Shown here: positions 35,328 through 46,207 of the stretch, in pieces | Numbering within the stretch: the first letter of the stretch is position 1 | Layout: each line of letters starts with the position of its first letter | From: Candidatus Obscuribacterales bacterium | GTDB lineage: Bacteria > Cyanobacteriota > Vampirovibrionia > Obscuribacterales > Obscuribacteraceae | Direction: 5' to 3' | Assembly: GCA_021732025.1 (NCBI GenBank) | Contig: JAKFVU010000079.1 | Location: 1-58,409, forward strand | DNA: 58,409 nt | The notes under the pieces: generated by a model | Told to the model about the DNA's origin: nothing | The model's database searches: none | Seen by the model: the letters and a program-made list of their open reading frames with translations, nothing else | Made by a program: the position numbers and the translations under genes

Positions 35328-38300
35328 TCAAACTGGAAAGAAAATTCCATGTTGAGCAAAGTAGAGCCAAGGTGTTAGTTCAACTCCAGTCAACTTGCGC
35401 AAATCGGCAACATAAGTCTTGATTTGCTCACGGTGTTTACGAGCTTGAATCTCAACATCCTTAGGGGCGAAATGATCGGTCTTGTAGTCAACCAAATGCC
35501 AATTGCCTTCGGCGTCTTGAAAAATCAAGTCAGGACGCCGGGGGCGAATATCAGGCCCAAGTTCAGAATAACTAGAAGCGACATCAATTAGATAAGGCAA
35601 TTCGTGCCTTCTCTGCTGACTCTGTGAAAGCAGGCTGTAAAGCCTGCTTTCGTAATAGACACCAAGCAAGCGCTCACCTTCATCGACTAATCTATTAAGC
35701 AAATCGCTATGTGCCACCATGGCCCCTTGGGTAAAGGCTATATCGGCAATCCAGGGGCGATCAACTTTACGCCCAGAAGGCGGCAAGTTCTCCATTAATG
35801 AGTGGAAGAAAGTACCCAACCCTGCTGCAGTTATTACACCTTGAGTGGGCGTACCGTTTCTTGGCGTGACGCGACTGCGACCTTGCTCGTTGATTTTGAG
35901 GTCTTCACCTGTACTTTGACTTTGTTCAAGCGATAAAAGACTCTGTAAGACCGTAGCATCACTTACCGGCTGAAGTACGTGAGATTGCGTCCGGCTGTCC
36001 AATAAGCCTTGATCGCGCATTTCGGGCGCGTCAACGGCCTCAACGGTTTCTATCCCTACGGCTAAACTAAAAGTGTAAGGGGCAACTTCGCCGTCTGATC
36101 GCGACGTAATTGTCAGGCCAATGCGATCATCGGGGCCAGGCCTAACGGCATCGTCTTTATCAAGGCCTAGCACCTGCATGAGCCACTGGCGGTAAGATTC
36201 ACTTTTTCTGAATGGTGCGGACAAGAAAATGCCCAGATTATCTCTTGCTCTAGTCATAGCCACGTAAAGCAAGCGCTTTTTCTCTTCACGTTCCATCTGC
36301 CTATCTAGATGACTAGCAACTTGGTACCAAGCTGGTTTGTCTTGATCATCTAAACGGGTGCTATTGAAAGCGACTCCATAACTAGAGTGATAAACCAGCC
36401 GGTCGGCATTGCGTAGCAGTTGACCGCCCAAACAAGGCAGTGCCACTACCGGAAATTCTAAGCCCTTGCTGGCGTGGACAGTCATGAGCTTAACTGCATC
36501 GGCACTATCTAGAGGTGCTTCAGATTCACGCATGCCAAATTCACGCATAAGCGAAAGCCGGCGAGCAAACTCGCCACATGAAAGATGCTCATGCTCGCTT
36601 GCCAGGTGAGCCATTTTCCATACATTGCGTGAGCGTTGCTTGCCATCGGGAGCGGCTAACATGGCCAAATCATAGTGAGTATCATCAATAATTTTCTGTA
36701 CCAATTCACCCAGTGGCAAAAGTGCGGCATATTCCATTAAATTACGCAGTTGGCGCACAGCCAAAGACAATGCTTCTACACCCGGCTCGCGTGCGCGCAC
36801 CACATTGGCAATGACAGTCCAGAGAGGCTGCCCGGGATGGTCTGTGACAACGCGATGCAGCAGATCATCGGTGATAGAACAGAAAGGTGAGCGCAGCACT
36901 GCTAACAGCGAATGGCTGTCTTTAGGGTTATCTAAGAAGCGAAATAAGTTCTCAAAATCAGCCACTTCTTGGCGTCGCAAAAATCCGCTACCACCGAAGG
37001 TAACATAGGGAATACTGAGCTGGGCAAACATCGATTCGAAAGAAGCGAAGTCACCATTACGCACTACTAACACAGCGCAATCGCCGTAGGTAATAGGCCG
37101 AACACCACCGCTCTTGGCTGCAATCTGATAGCCGCTCTCAACTTTTTTCTTAAGCCAACGACCAACCTGATGCGCTTCGTAGAGAGCTGGCGTTAGACCA
37201 CGAGAATCTTCCTCGATGTCACTATCTAACATCATCACTTCAACAGCTGTCTCGCTCTGTTCGGAAGAAGCAACAATAGTTGAATCAGCCTGTCGAGCGG
37301 GCTCTAAGGCCTCAAAGGCCGCGACATAGGGCACCACTTCGGGATCGGCGTCGAGTAAATAGCCAAATACCGAGTTGACGAAAAATACAACCTCTGGATG
37401 ACTGCGGAAGGAACGGGTCAGCTTTGTCACCAGCGATGCGCCGCTCAGGCTAGAAGTTTCATGCTTAAACAATGACTTCCACTTATTGAAAGTAGCAACG
37501 TCGGCACCTTGAAACTTATAGATAGACTGCTTATCGTCACCAATCAAGAATACCCGAGTATCAGCACCGGCCAATAAAGACAAAAGTGTCGCTTGCATGT
37601 CATTGGTGTCTTGAAATTCATCTACAAGTAGAGCTTGCAACTTGTCATTGAAATAGCCGCGCGACTGCGAATTGTCTTTCTCTAAGCAAGCGCAAGCCAG
37701 GCTAATCAAATCGTTGTAATCAACTGTAGTTAGCTCGCGCTTATGAGCTTCGTAGATAGCTAGGGTTCGTTCAAATAATTGAATAATTCCAAGTGTTAAA
37801 GCAAAGCCGCGTTCGTCTTCTTGATTGAGAGTAGCGGGAATCTTACCAACGACGATCTTTGCTTGATCACGGCAATTCATCAAAGCTTTGCGTAAATCTT
37901 TAGCATCAGGTTTGGTACCACCGATATTGCCAATGGCGAGAGTGGAAACAGACATAAATGCCTGCCAGCGCTTGGCGACAGAATCGACCGCAAATAACTG
38001 CTGACAGTGTTCAAGTAGAAGGTCTCGCACCGGATTAAGCTTATTAGCAGCATCGGCCATAGAATTCATGCGCACATAATCAAAAGCCGAATTGAATTCT
38101 CGATTGCTCGCTAGCCCTGATAACGCGCTGTTCTGCATGTCGAGCAAGACTCGCTCTGCCGTGCTGCGCATACCAGCGATCGACAAAGAGTCAAAGGCCT
38201 TCATCGACTGCTTGAATTGCATTGAGCCCTTGAGCAATCGGTTCAAGATCTTCTTAATCTCATCAATTGAAAACTCTTGCAAAACATCGTGCTCGCAGCC

Positions 38301-38762
38301 ATCATTAGGCGAAACAGAAGCACCGTAAAGCTCAATTACAATCTTGAGAGCTTGATCAATGCTATCTTGCAACAGCTCGTTTTGGGTCAACTCATCTAGC
38401 ACTTCAAACTGTGGATCGATGCCACAATCGGCTGGATGACTTTTGAGAATTGATTCGCACAATGAGTGAATTGTGCCAATACGGGCCCCGTCCACTTCAG
38501 CTAAGCAATCGAGCCAGCGGCCGTCTGATTCTTCTTGTGAGAGGGTGAGGAAGCGAGCCTTAAGCCTTGAGCGCATTTCAGCAGCGGCTTTGCGAGTGAA
38601 AGTAACCGCAATAATATTAGCGAGTGTACAGTCGGGGTAACGTCGTAAAATCTCGACGTAGCGCTCGACCAATACATGGGTCTTGCCTGAGCCAGCACCA
38701 GCTGAAACCAGTACATTTCGGTCAACTAAATCGACAGCCTGTTGTTGTTGCTCAGTTAGCAT
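35328..38762 (-). CDS. addA: AddA-type helicase-nuclease
   Basis: 1144 residues. UvrD-like helicase with Q-motif LTEQQQQAVDL and Walker A VSAGAGSGKTHVLVERY at residues 18-34, motif Ia VTFTRKAAAEMRSRL, DEFQDTN near 388, GDDKQSIYKFQGAD, SFRSHPEV, VKLMTVHASKGLEFPVVALP and LYVAMTRARDNLGI. The C-terminal RecB-like nuclease has LPYLIDV, RRPDLIFQ and HLVDYKTDH. Working with AddB it unwinds and trims broken ends so that RecA can load. The AddB-like gene lies 24 bp upstream, and recA is about 1.3 kb beyond that. Confidence 0.95.
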   Translation of the reverse strand: MLTEQQQQAVDLVDRNVLVSAGAGSGKTHVLVERYVEILRRYPDCTLANIIAVTFTRKAAAEMRSRLKARFLTLSQEESDGRWLDCLAEVDGARIGTIHSLCESILKSHPADCGIDPQFEVLDELTQNELLQDSIDQALKIVIELYGASVSPNDGCEHDVLQEFSIDEIKKILNRLLKGSMQFKQSMKAFDSLSIAGMRSTAERVLLDMQNSALSGLASNREFNSAFDYVRMNSMADAANKLNPVRDLLLEHCQQLFAVDSVAKRWQAFMSVSTLAIGNIGGTKPDAKDLRKALMNCRDQAKIVVGKIPATLNQEDERGFALTLGIIQLFERTLAIYEAHKRELTTVDYNDLISLACACLEKDNSQSRGYFNDKLQALLVDEFQDTNDMQATLLSLLAGADTRVFLIGDDKQSIYKFQGADVATFNKWKSLFKHETSSLSGASLVTKLTRSFRSHPEVVFFVNSVFGYLLDADPEVVPYVAAFEALEPARQADSTIVASSEQSETAVEVMMLDSDIEEDSRGLTPALYEAHQVGRWLKKKVESGYQIAAKSGGVRPITYGDCAVLVVRNGDFASFESMFAQLSIPYVTFGGSGFLRRQEVADFENLFRFLDNPKDSHSLLAVLRSPFCSITDDLLHRVVTDHPGQPLWTVIANVVRAREPGVEALSLAVRQLRNLMEYAALLPLGELVQKIIDDTHYDLAMLAAPDGKQRSRNVWKMAHLASEHEHLSCGEFARRLSLMREFGMRESEAPLDSADAVKLMTVHASKGLEFPVVALPCLGGQLLRNADRLVYHSSYGVAFNSTRLDDQDKPAWYQVASHLDRQMEREEKKRLLYVAMTRARDNLGIFLSAPFRKSESYRQWLMQVLGLDKDDAVRPGPDDRIGLTITSRSDGEVAPYTFSLAVGIETVEAVDAPEMRDQGLLDSRTQSHVLQPVSDATVLQSLLSLEQSQSTGEDLKINEQGRSRVTPRNGTPTQGVITAAGLGTFFHSLMENLPPSGRKVDRPWIADIAFTQGAMVAHSDLLNRLVDEGERLLGVYYESRLYSLLSQSQQRRHELPYLIDVASSYSELGPDIRPRRPDLIFQDAEGNWHLVDYKTDHFAPKDVEIQARKHREQIKTYVADLRKLTGVELTPWLYFAQHGIFFPV

Positions 38763-38786
38763 CTCTCAAATTTCCAGATAATAAGT

Positions 38787-41700
38787 TTAGTCAGAATCAT
38801 CACTGGCTCCGAGTTCTGTTATGCGACAGACTTGCTGATGGTCACAGTGCTTACAAGAGTCAGAACTAGTGGGCCTGACGCTGAAATTTCCCTTTTTGAT
38901 GTTAGAGACATAATTGCCAATATGATCTTTAGTCAAACCAATGTAATCATTTTCGCCATCCTGAAAATCAATGGTGCCAATTTGATCACCAGACGAAAAG
39001 CTGAGGAACGTACCGTTCTTAATTTGTACATTGCGATCAGCAAAAATTGCATCGCTGACCGCCATGGCATAGACAGGTAGCTGCATATTGCGACCAGCCA
39101 AGGCTTCCTTTTTACTAATGGCACCAGAGCTAGATTTATAGTCGATCACTTTGACGCGGCCATCGCTCGATACATCAATACGATCAACGCGCCCGTGCAT
39201 TTTTACAGTCTGACCATCCACTTGTAAAACCAGAGCGGGAGAAGATTCGCCATCTTTAAAGCCAAAGCCTTTCTCAAAGTAGGTAGGAACGAACTCACCA
39301 CCGGAGCGCACAGCTCGCTCTTTTTCTTTGACAAAAAAGCGTCTCAGGCGAAAGGCAATTTCTTTTTGCTCGTATTGCCAAAAATCAGTATGGCGAAACT
39401 TGCGTGTTTTCTCTAGCCAAGCAATTGCAGCAGTGATACTACTTTCAAAAAGTTCATGCAATAAAGCTTCGTTAGGGTCAAGAATTGACAGCGCACGCTC
39501 TTTCAATTCTAAGTAGAAAACTTCAAGAGCCTTGTGATAGACCTCGCCCAAGAGCCTTGAATCAAGACCAAGTTCAGGCTCCTCCATCTTCTCAATTTTC
39601 AGGGTATGAGAAACCCAGAAGCGAAACGGACATTTACCGTAGTCATTGAGGCGGCTAACACTCCACATTTCAGGAGTCTTGACACTAATCAAATTGAGAC
39701 TAACTTGCTCAGTCAAACAACCGTTAAACTCATTGAACACGTTACTGCTAGATACTTGAGTTCGCGCTTGTACCGTCGAAAAAGGTAACTCTAGCTTAGT
39801 GAGAAACTGGCGAACATCAAAAGGTATCCAGCCTGAAGCCGGCAACTCTAAGTTACGCATGGCTTGGCGACCACTGAGCCAGAGCCATCCAGCGGCTAAC
39901 TCTTGGGCAGAGGTTGGCTCTAACATTGCATATGTGCGAGGAGCGCGAAAAGCTAGAGCGGCAGCGGCGGCTTCATCTCCTTTGGTGAGAAAGAAAGATG
40001 GTATCAATTCTTCGCCGGTCATTTCATAGATAGGGCTTGATTGACAAAGTTTGTCAGTGGCACGCTCAACTAACGAATCATAAAGCGATGGCTCAAAAGA
40101 TTGATGATGCCTCGGGTTTTCAATGTCTATGCCATAAGACATCCATTTGCGCACTTCGTCTTTACTTAAAAATCCGCCTTGTTCTGAGCGGCGTGGAAAC
40201 TCGCCTTCATTTAAACCAGCCACAATAATTACTTTAAATCGCCTGTTTGGCACCAAATCGGCGCTACAGACAGTAATGGCTTCGGCACTAACTTTTGGGC
40301 GTCTAAAGTTGGCATTTTCTAAAGCCCTCTCTAAGCGCTTGAAGAAAGCAGAATAAGTACATAACTGCGGGCCATAGGCATCGGCAAGCAGTGTTTCTTC
40401 TAAGACTAGATTGGCCAAAACACGTCTGAACTCAAACAAAGCCTGATGCTCTTCCCAGCTCACTAGTGGGTTGGAAAACTCTTCGTCGTTAGGCAAAATC
40501 AATAGATCATCGATCAAATCTTCGACAAAGCTGACATGCTCAGTCAATGTCTTTTCATAGCCGCTTGCTTGCAGTCCTGGAAGTAAAAGCCGCTCAATTA
40601 GCTTGCTCAGCTTCAAGGCCCAATGCCAGTCGCTGGCTCCTTTTACAGTTAAAGTTGAGAGTGATTGATCGTCAATTTCTTCAATCTCGCCAAGAGTTAT
40701 ATCAAGATAGCCTCTATTGAAAAATGGGCTAGAAAGCGTGCGCACCACATCTTGCCGAGCAAAATCTGAAACAGGCAGGTGCAGCAAGCGGCGCAAATAT
40801 TTGACTAGCGGCAAGCTTCCTAACTCTAACGGCTCATCCAAAAAATAGTCTATTTGCGCCCGCTCGAAGGCCGCACGAATGGCTGTCATATAAGGTTTAA
40901 CCGAACGTGCCACCACTACAATTTGATCGGCTTTATAGCCTTCAGCAAGGCATTTCTTAGCTTCGCGAGCGACTTCTTCCATTTCCATCAGGCGATCTAA
41001 GGCTTTAAAACTAATGCGCCTGGGCTCAACAGCGGCAGATGAGTTTCGCACTATCTCTCTTAGAGTGGGAGCGAATGCCTCTTTTAACTCCCTCAGTGAT
41101 TTGTCTTTCCATGAATAATTTTGCCAAGAATAATCAGAAGATGAAGATTCAGCTACGTAGTCAAAAGCAATTATGGTGCGCTCTGACTGCTTAGCAATGG
41201 AGCTTAGAACCTGCAGCTGAAGCCGATTGAAACGGTCAAAGCCATCAACAGCAAGAAGACCAATCGACAATACATCTTGATCAAGATTATTTAAAATCTC
41301 ACGTGTTTTGTAAGCCAATTTGCGTTCGTCAAATACATTGAGGCTCTCTAGCTCTTGCCAATAGGCTTCGTAAACGCGGCCAAGCTCCATATAGCGAGCG
41401 TCACTGGCAGCCATTTTAGACAACTGACTAATGACTTCAGAAGGCGAGAAACCAGCCCGCTCTAATTCATCAATTAACTCAAGCATGTGGGCATGAGTGC
41501 CAGCAAAATCAGCAATTGAACTGAGACCAGTTAGGCGTCCTGCTAGTTTTACTTTCTCGATGGCCTTAACCAAAATGGCCGGCCGAATACTATCAGGAAT
41601 TAAACGAAAACCGCAGCCAGCCTGGCGCAAAACCTGATGGCAAAGGTCATAAAAGGGTAATATTTTAAGACCAACAAGGCCTGCGGCTCTGCTATCGATG

Positions 41701-41888
41701 CTACCGACAACCATTTCAACTAAGCGCTCTTCGACAAGCCTTTTGTAGCGGTGCGAAGGCACAGTGATAATTGCTTGCTTGCCGCCAAGCAAACTTTTGC
41801 GACAGTGCTCAGCTACCTGCTCAAGCAACCAGATAGACTTACCTGAGCGATACGGACCTGTGATTAGCTCTATGCTTCGTTCTGGCAT
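38787..41888 (-). CDS. addB: AddB-type subunit, Fe-S-bound nuclease
   Basis: 1033 residues. The inactivated helicase part keeps an N-terminal Walker A-like [14 protein letters not shown]. The C-terminal nuclease has [16 protein letters not shown] (first Cys, near residue 760) and a terminal [11 protein letters not shown], together four cysteines for a 4Fe-4S cluster, with GRVDRIDVS and [11 protein letters not shown] between as the metal-binding residues. In AddB this subunit cuts one strand and reads the recombination hotspot. It is somewhat shorter than the 1150 residues usual in Firmicutes. Its start lies 33 nt after the tRNA-Arg gene on the same strand. Confidence 0.92.
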   Translation of the reverse strand: MPERSIELITGPYRSGKSIWLLEQVAEHCRKSLLGGKQAIITVPSHRYKRLVEERLVEMVVGSIDSRAAGLVGLKILPFYDLCHQVLRQAGCGFRLIPDSIRPAILVKAIEKVKLAGRLTGLSSIADFAGTHAHMLELIDELERAGFSPSEVISQLSKMAASDARYMELGRVYEAYWQELESLNVFDERKLAYKTREILNNLDQDVLSIGLLAVDGFDRFNRLQLQVLSSIAKQSERTIIAFDYVAESSSSDYSWQNYSWKDKSLRELKEAFAPTLREIVRNSSAAVEPRRISFKALDRLMEMEEVAREAKKCLAEGYKADQIVVVARSVKPYMTAIRAAFERAQIDYFLDEPLELGSLPLVKYLRRLLHLPVSDFARQDVVRTLSSPFFNRGYLDITLGEIEEIDDQSLSTLTVKGASDWHWALKLSKLIERLLLPGLQASGYEKTLTEHVSFVEDLIDDLLILPNDEEFSNPLVSWEEHQALFEFRRVLANLVLEETLLADAYGPQLCTYSAFFKRLERALENANFRRPKVSAEAITVCSADLVPNRRFKVIIVAGLNEGEFPRRSEQGGFLSKDEVRKWMSYGIDIENPRHHQSFEPSLYDSLVERATDKLCQSSPIYEMTGEELIPSFFLTKGDEAAAAALAFRAPRTYAMLEPTSAQELAAGWLWLSGRQAMRNLELPASGWIPFDVRQFLTKLELPFSTVQARTQVSSSNVFNEFNGCLTEQVSLNLISVKTPEMWSVSRLNDYGKCPFRFWVSHTLKIEKMEEPELGLDSRLLGEVYHKALEVFYLELKERALSILDPNEALLHELFESSITAAIAWLEKTRKFRHTDFWQYEQKEIAFRLRRFFVKEKERAVRSGGEFVPTYFEKGFGFKDGESSPALVLQVDGQTVKMHGRVDRIDVSSDGRVKVIDYKSSSGAISKKEALAGRNMQLPVYAMAVSDAIFADRNVQIKNGTFLSFSSGDQIGTIDFQDGENDYIGLTKDHIGNYVSNIKKGNFSVRPTSSDSCKHCDHQQVCRITELGASDDSD

Positions 41889-41921
41889 ATCCGCTCTTCT
41901 ATTTATTTGTCGACCAAAAAT

Positions 41922-41995
<74 letters not shown>

Positions 41996-42031
41996 GTGGC
42001 TCTAATTCTAGCACCCTTGACTTGCGGGTCC

Positions 42032-42724
42032 TTAGTTCGCCCGCACCATCTCTTCAAGGGCATTCATATTATGAATAGTGACCCGCTTAGACTCGATATC
42101 AATCCAGTGGCTATCTTTGAAGCGGTTAAGAATCTGAGTGACAGTCACTCTTGAAGAGCCAACCATGTCAGCAATTTCTTGGTGGGTAAGAGGAAACTCG
42201 ACGCGAACGCCATGGGGAGTGACTTTGCCGTGGGTGTCTGCCAAAGTCAATAACAAGCGAGCAACGCGACTAGGAACTTGTCGAAAAACTAAATCTTCGA
42301 TGCGGGCATTGGCCTGCTTGAGGCGATCGCCAATGATACCGATGAAGCGCAAACCGAATTCAGGGTTTTCGCGCACAAAGCTGAGGAACGATTCGCGGCT
42401 GATTTGATAGATTCTGGAGTCTTCAAGAGTCTCGGCGTAACTATCGTGCTCGGCATTTTCCCAAGCGGCCTCACCAATCATGTCGCCAGGTCCGAGTAAG
42501 GCAAGAATCACGGTTTTGCCTTCAGTTGAAAGCCTGGTCACTCTTACGCGACCCTTCTCTATAAAGTAGATGGCGTCACAAGGACCGCCAGGAGAAAAAA
42601 TTGTATGGTGTTTGGGCAGCTCGAGCTCTTCAAGAATGCCTAGAAGTCGGCCCAACTCTACCGGGTTGAATGCCTCAAAGATCTCGCTGTGCCTTAAGCT
42701 GAACAGCCTTTGAGCACTTTTCAT
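42032..42724 (-). CDS. Crp/Fnr-family transcription regulator
   Basis: 230 residues. The cyclic-nucleotide-type beta barrel (about 20-125) has [21 protein letters not shown], then [15 protein letters not shown] in the phosphate-binding-cassette position (no Arg-Ser, so cAMP binding is doubtful). A long dimer helix ([20 protein letters not shown]) leads to a winged helix-turn-helix with [25 protein letters not shown] near 170-200. No N-terminal cysteines for an FNR cluster. AGGGAGG precedes the ATG at good distance. It is divergent from recA across 493 bp. Confidence 0.92.
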   Translation of the reverse strand: MKSAQRLFSLRHSEIFEAFNPVELGRLLGILEELELPKHHTIFSPGGPCDAIYFIEKGRVRVTRLSTEGKTVILALLGPGDMIGEAAWENAEHDSYAETLEDSRIYQISRESFLSFVRENPEFGLRFIGIIGDRLKQANARIEDLVFRQVPSRVARLLLTLADTHGKVTPHGVRVEFPLTHQEIADMVGSSRVTVTQILNRFKDSHWIDIESKRVTIHNMNALEEMVRAN

Positions 42725-43060
42725 GAAGACCTCCCTTAAATCAACCCGAAATATTGTGTGAAACCCAGAGTTACTAAATTGCGGCGCCCGTGGCGCTTTG
42801 AAAGAAATACAAATATTTCTCGGCTCAAATTGAACTAAGCCGGGGAAATAAACGTTATCTGTATTACCCCTCGAAACAAATATTGTTGGGTAACAACCTT
42901 TTTATACCCCCACCCCCTCTTTTCTAACTTGAGTAGGTCGAAGGGTGTAAGAAGAACCGGAAACACATCAAGTACATACAGCCAGCTCAACCAAAAGCAT
43001 ATACACTAGACAGCGTGCGGGTTGTGCTTACTTTTTATCTGAAAGAGCAAGCAAAACCGC

Positions 43061-43066
43061 TATAAT
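43061..43066 (+). promoter_or_regulatory. Candidate -10 box for recA
   Basis: A perfect TATAAT at 43061-43066, about 150 bp before the recA start. No good -35 box lies at the usual distance. The 493-bp gap 42725-43217 otherwise holds AAATATT three times (about 42752, 42810, 42878), an AACAA/TTGTT/AACAA cluster at 42875-42896, and a C-rich run. I found no clear LexA site of the E. coli or Bacillus type. Confidence 0.45.
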
Positions 43067-43079
43067 TTGCCAGGTGTAG

Positions 43080-43125
43080 ACAAGGTTTCCGCTAAAACAG
43101 ATTTTGGTCTGTAGCCTTGTTTTTC
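43080..43125 (+). terminator. Hairpin with T-run in the recA leader
   Basis: ACAAGG (43080-43085) pairs with CCTTGT (43115-43120), enclosing a second stem ACAGA/TCTGT (43097-43112), followed directly by TTTT. It begins about 10 nt after the expected transcription start from the TATAAT at 43061, so it would cut the transcript to about 50 nt. It may be an attenuator, or the end of a small RNA. Confidence 0.5.
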
Positions 43126-43217
43126 GAATTAATCGCTCTGCTGTTCTGTTGCCCGCGGTTGTCAGCTTTGCTTTTTAGCTTATCTATTTATAGTTTATAG
43201 AGTCGAGGAGATTTAAT

Positions 43218-44366
43218 ATGGCGATAGTGACCAAAGAGAAAGCCGTGGATAAACAGGAAAAAGCCCCAATTGAGAAAGTAGCTCGTGTCAAAGACACTTC
43301 GGGCAACGAAGACAAAAGCAAAAGCCATGCTCCATCAGCTGAGCGCCTCAAAGCTTTAGGCCAAGCGCTTGATTCAATCAAGAAGCAATATGGCGACGGC
43401 TCAATCATGAAACTGGGCGATTCACGCAACAACCAAATTGAAGCAGTGCCAACCGGCGCCATCACATTAGACGTAGCCCTTGGGGTCGGCGGCCTACCAA
43501 GAGGCAGAATCATTGAAATATATGGTCCTGAATCATCTGGTAAAACCACATTGGCCCAGCACGTCGCTGCTGAAGTGCAAAAGCTTGGTGGCATTGCCGC
43601 CATTGTTGACGCAGAACACGCAATGGATCCTGACTACGCTCGCGCTCTCGGCGTCAACGTAGATGAGCTTCTAATCTCACAACCAGATACCGGCGAACAA
43701 GCCCTAGAAATCACTGAACAATTAGTGCGTTCTGGTGCTGTTGATTTGATCATCGTTGACTCAGTTGCAGCTCTTGTACCTAAAGCTGAAATTGAAGGCG
43801 AAATGGGCGACAGCCTACCTGGTCTGCAAGCCAGACTGATGAGCCAAGCTCTACGCAAACTGACTGCCATCGTATCCAAGACCCATACATCTATCATCTT
43901 CATTAACCAACTGCGCCAAAAGATTGGTGTGATGTACGGCAACCCTGAAACCACTACCGGCGGAAACGCGCTCAAGTTCTACGCTTCAATCAGACTTGAT
44001 ATCAGAAAAATCGAGACACTGAAAAAAGATGGCGTTGAAATTGGCAACCGCGTCAAAGTCAAAGTTGTGAAAAACAAGTGCGCTCCTCCTTTCCGCATTG
44101 CCGAATTCGACATCATCTACGGAAAAGGCATCAACACTGCTGGTTGCTTACTTGACGTTGCTGCTGAACACGACATCGTCAAGAAATCTGGTACTTGGTT
44201 CAGCTACAAAGAAGAAAGAATTGGTCAAGGTCGCGAACAAGCCAAAACCTTCCTCGAAGCTCATCCAGATATGCTCAAAGAAATCGAAGTGCGCGTGAAA
44301 GCTCAAATAGCTTCAGGCGTAGTGCCAACTAAAGAACCAAAAGAAAAAGACAAGAAAGACAGCTAG
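43218..44366 (+). CDS. recA: Recombinase RecA
   Basis: 382 residues. RecA forms filaments on single-stranded DNA, catalyses strand exchange and triggers SOS autocleavage. A charged 40-residue N-terminal extension (rich in Lys/Glu/Asp) precedes the conserved start [19 protein letters not shown]. Walker A GPESSGKT is at 103-110, followed by [68 protein letters not shown], and the C-terminal domain ending in a Lys/Asp tail. AGGAG sits 8 nt before the ATG. AddAB encoded nearby supplies its substrate. Confidence 0.99.
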   Translation: MAIVTKEKAVDKQEKAPIEKVARVKDTSGNEDKSKSHAPSAERLKALGQALDSIKKQYGDGSIMKLGDSRNNQIEAVPTGAITLDVALGVGGLPRGRIIEIYGPESSGKTTLAQHVAAEVQKLGGIAAIVDAEHAMDPDYARALGVNVDELLISQPDTGEQALEITEQLVRSGAVDLIIVDSVAALVPKAEIEGEMGDSLPGLQARLMSQALRKLTAIVSKTHTSIIFINQLRQKIGVMYGNPETTTGGNALKFYASIRLDIRKIETLKKDGVEIGNRVKVKVVKNKCAPPFRIAEFDIIYGKGINTAGCLLDVAAEHDIVKKSGTWFSYKEERIGQGREQAKTFLEAHPDMLKEIEVRVKAQIASGVVPTKEPKEKDKKDS

Positions 44367-44394
44367 TCATTCTCTCTCAATATAGAAGAAGATG

Positions 44395-44434
44395 AAGAAG
44401 GATGGAGTCAATCACATTGCACTCCATCCTTCTT
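44395..44434 (+). terminator. Terminator after recA
   Basis: A 14-bp perfect stem, AAGAAGGATGGAGT (44395-44408) with its complement at 44421-44434, and a 12-nt loop. Only a short T-rich tail (TTCTTATT) follows, just before the lnt ribosome site AGAGGAT. Confidence 0.85.
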
Positions 44435-44444
44435 ATTAGAGGAT

Positions 44445-46166
44445 ATGGCCACGGCAGCAAAAAAAACTAGTGCCAAAAATACAAGCACCAAAAAGTCGAG
44501 CGCTAAAAAGTCTAGTGCCAAGCCCGACCCTAAGCCAAAAAAGACAAAGGCGTCAGCAGCTGCTACTAAATCTGAGACGACATGGTGGCCGCCAAAATTT
44601 ACTTGGCCAGAGCTTAAGTTTGCCCCTAGACAGTGGCTTATAGCTTTGGCCTGTGGAGCAGTTGCAGGCTTAGCAGCACCAGGATTTGATCAGTGGTACT
44701 TAGCTTGGTTTGCTTTTGCACCGCTGTTCTTACTTATCTATGCCAACAATACTTTTATCAAGCAGATTATGTTGGCATTCACTTTTGGTTTAGCCTACAA
44801 CTTGGTCTACTTGCATTGGTATCTCAACCTCGTGCCGCTCGATTGGCTAGGCTTTAGCGGCGCCTTTGGCTACCTTTTAGCCACTCTAGCCTGGCTCATT
44901 GTCTCAACCCACCAGGCCCTAGCCTTTCTTCTATTCGCAGCTATGGTAGGCCGCCTTCCTCTTTCAGGTTCTTTTACCGCCAAGCGCGGTCCTAAAAAAG
45001 TGTGGTTAATTCCGGCACTGGCAGTCCTTCCCATTGCCTGGGTACTAATCGTCAACAAACTCGGCAACATGCCAGACTTAATGGGTGTGCCATGGACCAT
45101 GCTTGAATACACCCAGTACAAGCAACCGGCTATTTTGCAAGCCGCATCTGTCATTGGGGGCGTGGGTATATGTGCCCTTATCGTGGCAGTGAATGTCACT
45201 ATTGCTTCTTTTATCGCTACTTTTATCGGTGGCGGAACCAAGCAATTTAAGCGACTGGCAGCTGAAAATAAAGAAACAGCGTTCTACCACTGCCTGGGCA
45301 TGGCACTAGTAATGGTGGCAGTGTATTGCCTCGGCTGGCAGCAAGAGCAAGAAATTAAAACGACCGCCACAGTTAATACCACTGTGGTGCAGGGCGGCAT
45401 TAACATCGACATGCAAAAAACCGTCCATCGCTTTACCATCGAAGATTTGGTTGACAATTATCAAAAATTACTCGTCGGCAGCCACGATTCGATCGTAGTT
45501 TTATGCGAAGGCGCCCTGCCAACTTACTTACGAGAGCAGCCTGGCGTAATGAACTGGCTAAAACGCCAAGCCAGCGAAAAGCGCATTGACTTGGTGGTCG
45601 GCTCAATGGACCGCAGTGCCGCCAATCGCCCTTACAATGCCGCCTACGGCATCACCAGCAGTGGCACCATTTTGCCAGAGGTCTACCACAAGCGCTTTCT
45701 TGTACCGATCGGCGAATACACACCTTTGCTCGTAAATTACTTACCTGAATGGGTCAAGCGCTGGACAAATACACCGGCGGGTGGTGGTTTCGCTGCGGGT
45801 AAAGAAGCAGTTTTACTAGACTTATCTAGGGGCAAAGTTGCACCTTTGATTTGCTTCGAATCGATTTCACCCGAAGTGACAGCAGCAAGTTGCAGAGCCG
45901 GTGGCCAACTGCTAGTTAATATTTCAGACCTAGCCTGGTTCCACAAATCAGACTGCGGACAACAGATGTTAGCCTTTGCCGTTCTCAGAGCAATTGAGAA
46001 TCGGCGATACTTTATTTTTGCAGCTAACACCGGACCATCTGCCATAATTGACCCGGCGGGAAAAATAACAGACTATTCTCCTCAAGGAGAAAAATCCAAT
46101 TCAACCCTAAGTGGCAAAGTCGGCCTCAATTCACAACCGACAGCGTTTGCTCGCTGGTACAGATAA
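44445..46166 (+). CDS. lnt: Apolipoprotein N-acyltransferase
   Basis: Adds the third acyl chain to lipoproteins at the inner membrane's outer face, a step characteristic of cells with an outer membrane. 573 residues. An unusual 45-residue Lys/Ser/Ala/Thr-rich N-terminus comes first, then about seven membrane helices (GAVAGLAAPGFDQWYLAWFAFAPL and others). The nitrilase-like domain has catalytic Glu in VVLCEGALPTYLREQ, Lys in EVYHKRFLVPIGEY and Cys in VAPLICFESISPE, then LLVNISDLAWFHKSD and RAIENRRYFIFAANTG. It stands between recA and a secreted SRPBCC protein. Confidence 0.95.
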   Translation: MATAAKKTSAKNTSTKKSSAKKSSAKPDPKPKKTKASAAATKSETTWWPPKFTWPELKFAPRQWLIALACGAVAGLAAPGFDQWYLAWFAFAPLFLLIYANNTFIKQIMLAFTFGLAYNLVYLHWYLNLVPLDWLGFSGAFGYLLATLAWLIVSTHQALAFLLFAAMVGRLPLSGSFTAKRGPKKVWLIPALAVLPIAWVLIVNKLGNMPDLMGVPWTMLEYTQYKQPAILQAASVIGGVGICALIVAVNVTIASFIATFIGGGTKQFKRLAAENKETAFYHCLGMALVMVAVYCLGWQQEQEIKTTATVNTTVVQGGINIDMQKTVHRFTIEDLVDNYQKLLVGSHDSIVVLCEGALPTYLREQPGVMNWLKRQASEKRIDLVVGSMDRSAANRPYNAAYGITSSGTILPEVYHKRFLVPIGEYTPLLVNYLPEWVKRWTNTPAGGGFAAGKEAVLLDLSRGKVAPLICFESISPEVTAASCRAGGQLLVNISDLAWFHKSDCGQQMLAFAVLRAIENRRYFIFAANTGPSAIIDPAGKITDYSPQGEKSNSTLSGKVGLNSQPTAFARWYR

Positions 46167-46207
46167 CTAACTACCTAACTAACCTTAAACCTTTCCTTGG
46201 GCGTGAC

